A stretch of 29,288 nt of DNA from NCBI GenBank assembly GCA_003667245.1, contig RCNN01000295.1, positions 1-29,288 of the forward strand, in the 5' to 3' direction. Every line of letters starts with the position of its first letter. The first letter of the stretch is position 1. Positions 23,554 through 29,288 of the stretch are shown here, piece by piece. The DNA comes from Heterostelium multicystogenum. Lineage: Eukaryota; Evosea; Eumycetozoa; Acytosteliales; Acytosteliaceae. Made by a program: the position numbers and the translations under genes. The notes below the pieces were generated by a model. That model saw nothing but the letters and a program-made list of their open reading frames with translations. It was not told the DNA's origin and ran no database searches.

Positions 23554-24249
23554 CTTGTCAGTCAGTTCTCGTCCTCAACACTGCAACTAACTATTACTTT
23601 TAAACTAAAAAACTATATAGTTTTAATAATATCATATAACAAAATAATAAAAAAATAAGGGTTGCCCAAGAATGAAATCAAAAAAAATTTTAAATAAATT
23701 TTAACTCTAACTGACAACCATCACACAACATATCTTACAATCAAGATATATAAACTCAGAACCTAAAATTCTTTGTTTTGTTTAAAGTAAACAGGAGGCT
23801 TCTCTGTTATATTGATAAAGACATAGAAATGATGATTAAATCATTACAGTTACAATATTGATTTGGAAGAAGTTAAAATAGTTGTAATAATAGTATAGAC
23901 AAAGATAAATTGAATTTAATTATAAATCTCTCTTTATCTTTAAATAAAATACATAGTGCCAAGATAAATAATGTAAATCCACTTGACCAGGCTTCAATTT
24001 CAGAATGCTTACAATGCCTTTCCCACACATACTTCCACTTTATATTAATTTTTGTTGAAAGATAAAAACCAAAAATCAAAATCAACATCAAACCCCTATG
24101 ATGTAATTAAATGTCATATAAATGATTTTATTTTGATAATTCATTCATTTATTCATTCATTCATTTATTCACTTGAATATTACTGTATAGTTTGATAAAT
24201 TAGACAATAGATATTGATTTGTATTTTGATCAAGGTTAGCAAAAAGAAA
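23554..24249. other. Divergent spacer
   Basis: Promoter region between golga7 (-) and the Sec14-GOLD gene (+). It is AT-rich, with a (TTCA/TTTA) run at 24139-24172. A minus-strand open frame at 24088-23873 contains a hydrophobic segment (SSGFTLFILALCILF) but has no recognised family and no splice partners, so I do not call it a gene. Confidence 0.45.
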
Positions 24250-25557
24250 ATGAGTGGATTCTTAAATGACTTAAATGAGCAGCAGAAGGAATGCTTGGCC
24301 AACTTTAAGACCAAGTTGGAACAGGAGATTGCTACCATTAGAAAGGACCTCGAATATCCTGAGGAGAAATCGATCATCCTCTGGACTGTCAACTTGGAGC
24401 AGGAGTCTACCAATAGGGACATCGTCTTGCTGAAGTTCTTGAGAGCCGTGACTTCAAACTAGACGTTGCTTACGCGATGTTCTTGGCTTGCCTCAAGTGG
24501 AGAAAGGACTTTGGTGTTGATGGTATCCTCAACAAGGAGTTCCCTGACTACTACTCAAAGATTGGTGAAATCTATCGTGCCGACAAAGAAGGTCGTCCTC
24601 TCATGTTCAACTACTACTGCAACATTGATGTGGAGACTGTCTTCAAGGATGGTCCCGAGCAATTCTTGCAATGGAAGGTTGCTCAGATGGAAAGAGCCAT
24701 TCATTTACTTGCAGAAACTGGCGGTGGATTCAAGCCAAGCGATCGTGAGGCCATCGTCGTTGTGCACGACTACAAGGACGTGTCTATGCTCTCAATGGAC
24801 AAGAGAACCAAGCAAGCATCCAAGGCTACCATCGCTTTGCTTCAAGACAACTACCCCGAGATGCTTGCCCGTAAATTTTTTATCAACGTTCCATGGTTCT
24901 TCGAACGTCTCTACGCATTCTTTAGCTCATTCACCAACGAACGAACTCGTAAGAAGTTCATCATCTGCAGCAACAAGACCTACCGTCGCGAGCTCCTTCA
25001 GTTTATTGACGCCGACTCTTTGCCACCTCGCTATGGTGGATTCAGCACAGACACTGATCTCAAGGTAGAGACACTCACCCTCAAATCAAAAGAAACTCAC
25101 CGCATCGATCTTGGTGAATTACCTTCGGGTCAACTCGTCGAGTGGGAATACATCGTGGAGACCAACGACATTGGATTCGGTATCATCAAATCAAACGCCA
25201 CTGCAACTACACCAGCGACCAAACAACAATGAACCATATGTAGTCCCAATATCCCAACACGAATACAACGCTGGATCGTACAGAGTTGAAGAACCAGGTC
25301 ACTATTTTGCTGTTTTCGACAATAACTATTCAATGTTTAACAAGAAAGTAGTACATTATACGCTTAAATATAAATCAGACCTAAGCAATGCAACAACAGA
25401 GACAACAACTACAACTACAACCTCAACATCTGCGACAAACGAAGAACAACCAGCACCAACTACAACTACCACAACAACAGAAAATCTTCCAAGTGAAAAC
25501 AAAGAAATTGTTACACAACCAGTCGTTAATTCAAATGAAGACAAGATAGATGAATAA
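24250..25557 (+). CDS. Sec14 (CRAL-TRIO) - GOLD lipid-transfer protein
   Basis: Phosphoinositide or lipid-transfer protein of the Sec14 family with a GOLD domain, the architecture of SEC14L and plant patellins; likely cytosolic and at membranes. Intronless, about 435 residues. The N-terminal helical part ends NRDIVLLKFLRA, then DFKLDVAYAMFLACLKWRKD. The Sec14 fold includes IVVVHDYKDVSML, FFINVPWFFERLYAFFSSFT and SLPPRYGGFS. The GOLD domain runs from VETLTLKSKETHRIDLG through VEWEYIVETNDIGFGI to VEEPGHYFAVFDNNYSMFN and VVHYTLKY. A T/N-rich tail follows. Two slips occur: a missing C near 24450 that destroys the codon pair in RA-RDF, and a surplus A in AAA near 25222. Codons favour C and G endings, suggesting high expression. 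Confidence 0.94.
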
Positions 25558-26411
25558 ATAATATTAACGATTTAAATGCCAATGTAACAGGATCAGTTTC
25601 ACCGTCAACACTCTATTTATAATATGTACATAACAATAAAAAGACAATTTAAGGAATTATGTTTGAAATCATTTTTATTTAAGTAAAGCATTAGATCAAA
25701 TCTCAGACATTTAGTATTAATGGAACCACATATTTGCCTATTTTGATTATAAAGTAATATAAAGTTAGTATTTATCAATAAAATGAAATGAATACAATTT
25801 AGTATAAATAATAATATTATATATATTATATAAAGAGTCATATGGTGATGCATGAGAATGTCAACATATCAACTTTCTGACAAAAAGGTCGAAAATGCAT
25901 TAATCATCCTAATTATATAAAATATGAAGTTGCAAATAGAATAGTATGTATGGTACAATACCTTTTAGTATAAAGACGAATGAAAATTAAGTCTCCCTGC
26001 TTCATTGGTTTTATTCAACCCAAGTCTAAGCATCCAATAAAAAATAAAAATAAAATCAAATCATAATTTATTTGTAAAATAAGTTGATTTTTGTAACCGA
26101 ACTTCTTTTAAATCATTATTATCAATTAATGTTAACAATAAGATAGTAACACCACTTTCATTCAAACAATAACAAACAACAATAACAAACACACTGTAAA
26201 ACTACTCATTCTCACACGACTCACTACCTTCACTCAAAAAAGAAAAAGTTAGCTGTTAGATATTCAATTAGTTGATATTATTATTATTATTAATATTAAA
26301 CAACATTAGTTTGTTGTTTGGTTTGGTTTGGATTGGTTTGGTCTGGTCTAATCTGGTTTAGATTATTTGATTTACTTTGTTTGAAGGAATAACGAAAGAG
26401 CGGATAGTGAG
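25558..26411. other. AT-rich spacer between Sec14-GOLD and tmem170
   Basis: Mostly AT-rich sequence with ATT runs at 26276-26294. A possible tiny spliced frame on the minus strand starts at an ATG near 26005 (MKQGDLIFIRLYTK), has a GT-AG pair about 53 nt apart, and stops near 25870; it would encode only 27 residues and is not called. The last 100 bases hold a GG-rich repeat, listed separately. Confidence 0.4.
26320..26357 (+). repeat. GGTTT-type repeat in tmem170 leader
   Basis: Seven GG pairs spaced by two to five bases (GGTTTGG units, then GGTCT and GGTTT variants) lie 55-90 bases before the ATG of the TMEM170-like gene. They probably sit in its 5' UTR or core promoter. The pattern is capable of a two-tier G-quadruplex on the plus strand; that is inference. 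Confidence 0.6.
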
Positions 26412-26890
26412 ATGTCGACAAAATCTTTCTTGTTAGGAGATTCAAATCCTGATACTCGTGCTTTAACAGATGGATCATTGTTTCATGGATACTTTCATAC
26501 CTATGGTGACATGTGGTTGGCTATTACATTCTGGTGCACTGTTAGCACCACTCTCACCTATCTAATGTCTGGCTTTATTGCATCTATTATTCTCAGACGT
26601 TCAAAGCTATCACCTTTCATTCCAATATTTACAGCTGTCTGGGGTGTTGCAATAGGTATTAGTTTTGGTGGCATTTCAGGTATGTTCTTCTATAGTATAT
26701 ATATCGGAATCACCACTTTAAAGTGTACTAATAGTGATATTTATTCATTTACATAATCAGCTACAATAATAGCAGCGATTTATAGATCATCAGCATTCCT
26801 TTTAGAGTGGTACTTTGGTATTGCGTGGGAGTTGGACTAACACTACTGCACGTAGTATTAGCATTCACTTTAAAGTTATTCCAAGTGTAA
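26412..26890 (+). CDS. tmem170: TMEM170-like membrane protein
   Basis: Small multi-pass protein of the TMEM170 family, which in animals influences ER sheet shape and nuclear-envelope organisation. Exon 1 (26412-26679) has [20 protein letters not shown], then [20 protein letters not shown] and two hydrophobic helices up to [12 protein letters not shown]. After an 81-nt intron, exon 2 (26761-26890) continues [20 protein letters not shown], matching the YRAAG...FEAL segment of human TMEM170A, then a last helix [21 protein letters not shown] base (probably G) is missing near 26824; without it the frame stops early at WELD. Corrected length is 132 residues (human 144). The family match rests on spacing and the exon 2 segment. 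Confidence 0.8.
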
Positions 26891-27108
26891 TACTACATAT
26901 GCTTTGTAACACTACAAACGCAGCAACAATAACTTGCATTCAGCTTCCATTCCACGATTCCAATACAGAACCCAGTTGGTTGTTCACGACAAAAATGCGT
27001 GTTTTTTGTAAAACTTTTTCTCTACTTTTTAATGAAATGAAAAGAGCATCCCCAACATACAACATTCATTTCATAAAGTAACTTTAATTTAATTAAGATA
27101 TACAAGAT

Positions 27109-27427
27109 ATGACAGTTACAGTAGAGCAATTAGAAAATACTTTAAAAGCAGGTTTCCCAGACTCAAATATCGTATGTATTGCTTGACAACACAATAGTAG
27201 ATTGCTAGAAAGCATTGCAGCTAACCTAACCCAACTCATCTTAATCTATTAGATTGTTGAAGATGTATCTGGTGGATGTGGAGCAAAGTTTGCAATTGTT
27301 ATTGGTTCAGATAAATTTGAAGGAGTAGCATTGTTAGAGAGACATCGTATGGCTATGATGTCATTGGTGATCTTATGAAAATATTCACGCTGTCAACTTC
27401 AAAAACATGGACAAAGAAGCAATATGA
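27109..27427 (+). CDS. bola2: BolA2/Fra2-like protein
   Basis: Small cytosolic BolA protein; with monothiol glutaredoxin it handles [2Fe-2S] clusters and iron sensing. Exon 1 (27109-27171) encodes MTVTVEQLENTLKAGFPDSN. After an 81-nt intron, exon 2 (27253-27427) gives VEDVSGGCGAKFAIVIGSDK, then FEGVALLERHRM, in which the family Cys and the RHR motif with the ligand His are present. Past this the frame breaks twice (a base missing near 27352 and another near 27378). Read through, it continues YDVIGDLMK, IHAVNFKNMDKEAI and a stop at 27425, giving 79 residues, near the 86 of human BOLA2. Confidence 0.9.
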
Positions 27428-27665
27428 AGAGAAATGAAGCAATAATTTATTTAATACAACCTATTCATCTCAATATTATATATATATATAATAGATAATA
27501 ATAGTAAATATCATAGTAATAAATCAAACTTGTAAAATTAAACCAAAAACACTGTACAGTAAAAGGGATAGATCTTAAGATAAGATGTCGATACGTTATC
27601 AAAAATATTTATTGATAAAGATGATTGCCATAGTTTAAATAATCAATATGTTGATAATCAATGTT

Positions 27666-29004
27666 TTAATTGATCAACAATTGAGTCTTGTGATGTGGTT
27701 GATTGTTCTTCTTCATTTCCAACCTTAAGAGCCATAATATTTTGTGACGAGACGAATTCTTGTGATCGAGTTCAGAGTTTGATTTGGGGTTTCATGCCAA
27801 CCGAGTGTCTTGTATTGGCTGATAATCTTGGCGATCGATGATTGTCTTGACGTTTGCGACTTGATAACGTTGTTTATAATAGACTGCGTAGTCACGATGT
27901 CCAATAAACAGTACCATCTGGCAAAATCATTTCACTGTCTGTAATAACGAGATTACTACAAAAAAAAGAGCAAGCAGGTTAGTATCACAGCGATAAGATT
28001 TATTGGAACTGTAGCAAACCAGTGCTTAGAAGTAACCGTGAGTGAGTTATTGATTACATACTTGTTGAGTTCATCATCTGGGTTGGAACGATCTTTGTAA
28101 CTGTTTGGGTAAAGTCATAGAATTCAATGTATTCGTCAGAGTTTTCTTTCAGTATCGTAGTTCATTTTGCAGTGAGAGAGATCAATCATGTGACGCTGTA
28201 CAGCTTCCAAAACTGTGAAGTGCTCTACCCTTTCCACTGCAATAGAGACATATATTACCAATTGCATTTTGTCGCTCATATATCTAAGTCAAACCTGGCA
28301 AATCGACCAAATAATCGATATCAGGTACAAAGAAAACTGTGAACTTTAGCCATGTGATCTACACTTACTATCGAGTGAATCGCTAATGTGTCTACAGAAT
28401 AAAACAGTGCTCAAGTGGTAACTTTGGTGTATTTCTTAATTTCTCCTCAACCATCTTTTCTGCTTCTTCCAACTGTAATAATAATCATATCCAAATGAAT
28501 GGTCATTAGCAAAACTTTTGTTGTCCAAAGCATCCACCAATTGAATTAATATACATACAGTCTCAGGTACTTTCTCAGGTACCTTTTCTTCTTTTGGCTT
28601 TCTATTTCTAATCTTTTCGGACACCTGCCTCAACATTTAATTTATGTTTCTTTGAGATCAAATGTTGATTATATGGTCCTTCTGATGAAAATTGTTTACT
28701 ACAATTGATCATTGATTTGAATTAGAATATATTCCATTGTATTATGTATTACTTTGGAATCAAAGGAAAATAATTACTCGCAAATTCTACATTCAAAACA
28801 TCTGGAGTCTTTTGTGTTTTCTCCTCAACCTTCAAAGCCTCTAATTTAGAATTGAATGTAGCCAACTGATACTGGTGGAAGATCCAAAAACCTTTCTCTT
28901 TAAATTGGAATCTATGTAACTCGATTTATAATGTACTCTTTGGTCCTCTGGGGTTATTAAAACATAACACGACATGAAATACAAGTGAATTCTCCTTTTT
29001 CCAT
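27666..29004 (-). CDS. znf622: ZNF622/Rei1-like 60S ribosome maturation factor (many frame breaks)
   Basis: Cytoplasmic zinc-finger protein that helps release Arx1 and recycle factors from pre-60S subunits. Readable in order: MEKGEFTCISCRV with HYKS (first finger, 29004-28880), LATFNSKLEALKVEEKTQKT, CSKQFSSEGPYNQHLISKKH (second finger, about 28700-28640), EHC-FC and DHMAKVHSFF (third), ICLYCSGKGRA with MIDLSHCKMNYDTE and DEYIEFYDF (fourth). Then come SEMILPDGTV with GHRDYAVYYKQR, IAKIISQYKTLGWHET, and a basic end with KKNNQPHHKTQLLIN before the stop at 27668. Introns fit at 28558-28473 and 28061-27956, plus one near 28777. At least ten single-base slips interrupt it, four or five of them within 90 bases of 28935-28845. 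Every segment aligns with human ZNF622 in order, so I favour sequence error over a pseudogene. Confidence 0.85.
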
Positions 29005-29288
29005 TGTTTTATTTCTTTATTATTATAATATTATATATTTATATATGATTAGTACTAATAGTTGTTGTTGTTATAATTATTGGTATTTGATATTGGGGTT
29101 CTTAAGAATGATATCAAATTGGAGAAAAGCAGTAGATAACTGACTACTACTAGCACTACTACTAAAACAGAACAGAAATAGAATTGTGATTCTTTCTTCT
29201 TTTATTAAAAAATGGAGAAAAAAAAAATGAAAAATAAATTCACACAATTTGTATTATTTATTCAAAAATTGTCGTCGTTTTTTCAACT
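29005..29288. other. 5' flank of the znf622 gene
   Basis: AT-rich sequence with a GTTGTTGTTGTT run near 29060 and A runs at 29208-29235. It is presumably the promoter of the minus-strand gene. No further gene start is visible before the window ends. Confidence 0.5.

Overview
The window looks like nuclear DNA of a social amoeba (Dictyostelia). Protein-coding exons are separated by short GT-AG introns (mostly 53-106 nt, often with a TACTAAC-like box before the acceptor). Spacers are AT-rich with (ATT)n, (GTT)n and (TAGA)n runs, and proteins carry N, Q, T and S homopolymers. The gene content is eukaryotic housekeeping. I cannot name the species; the spacers seem less extremely AT-rich than in D. 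discoideum.

Layout. 1-974 (-): mitochondrial pyrimidine-nucleotide-type carrier, cut by the window edge. 1501-3957 (-): mitochondrial ATP synthase beta. 5365-7310 (+): tripeptidyl-peptidase I. 7610-8310 (+): 3-hydroxyanthranilate 3,4-dioxygenase. 8725-10564 (-): a low-complexity protein whose N-terminus resembles the plant NAC (NAM) DNA-binding domain. 10565-13683: a 3.1-kb spacer. 13684-14885 (+): Rev7/MAD2L2 HORMA protein. 15287-16281 (+): UCH-type deubiquitinase, tail to tail with a Ste20/MST-like kinase at 16308-18108 (-) that ends in a predicted membrane anchor. 19022-19411 (-): a 68-residue endosulfine/ARPP-19 protein. 20203-20430 (-): a possible unrecognised two-exon gene. 20668-22129 (+): BSD-domain protein. 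22639-23553 (-): Golga7/Erf4 protein. 24250-25557 (+): Sec14-GOLD protein. 26412-26890 (+): TMEM170-like membrane protein. 27109-27427 (+): BolA2-like protein. 27666-29004 (-): ZNF622/Rei1 60S-maturation factor.

The genes do not form one pathway. Recurring themes are mitochondria and iron-sulfur supply (carrier, ATP synthase, BolA), membrane traffic (Golga7, Sec14-GOLD, TMEM170), and cell cycle, signalling or genome maintenance (kinase, endosulfine, Rev7).

Many clearly conserved genes are broken by single-base insertions or deletions, mostly beside short homopolymers. Each can be read through with a one-base change, after which exon phases and total lengths become consistent. I read this as draft-assembly error, densest at the two ends of the window, rather than a cluster of pseudogenes. 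Four genes (dioxygenase, NAC-like, kinase, endosulfine) need no correction.

The most novel observation is the NAC-like domain in an amoebozoan. Next are the tail-anchored Ste20 kinase with a repeated YND motif and the divergent endosulfine site.
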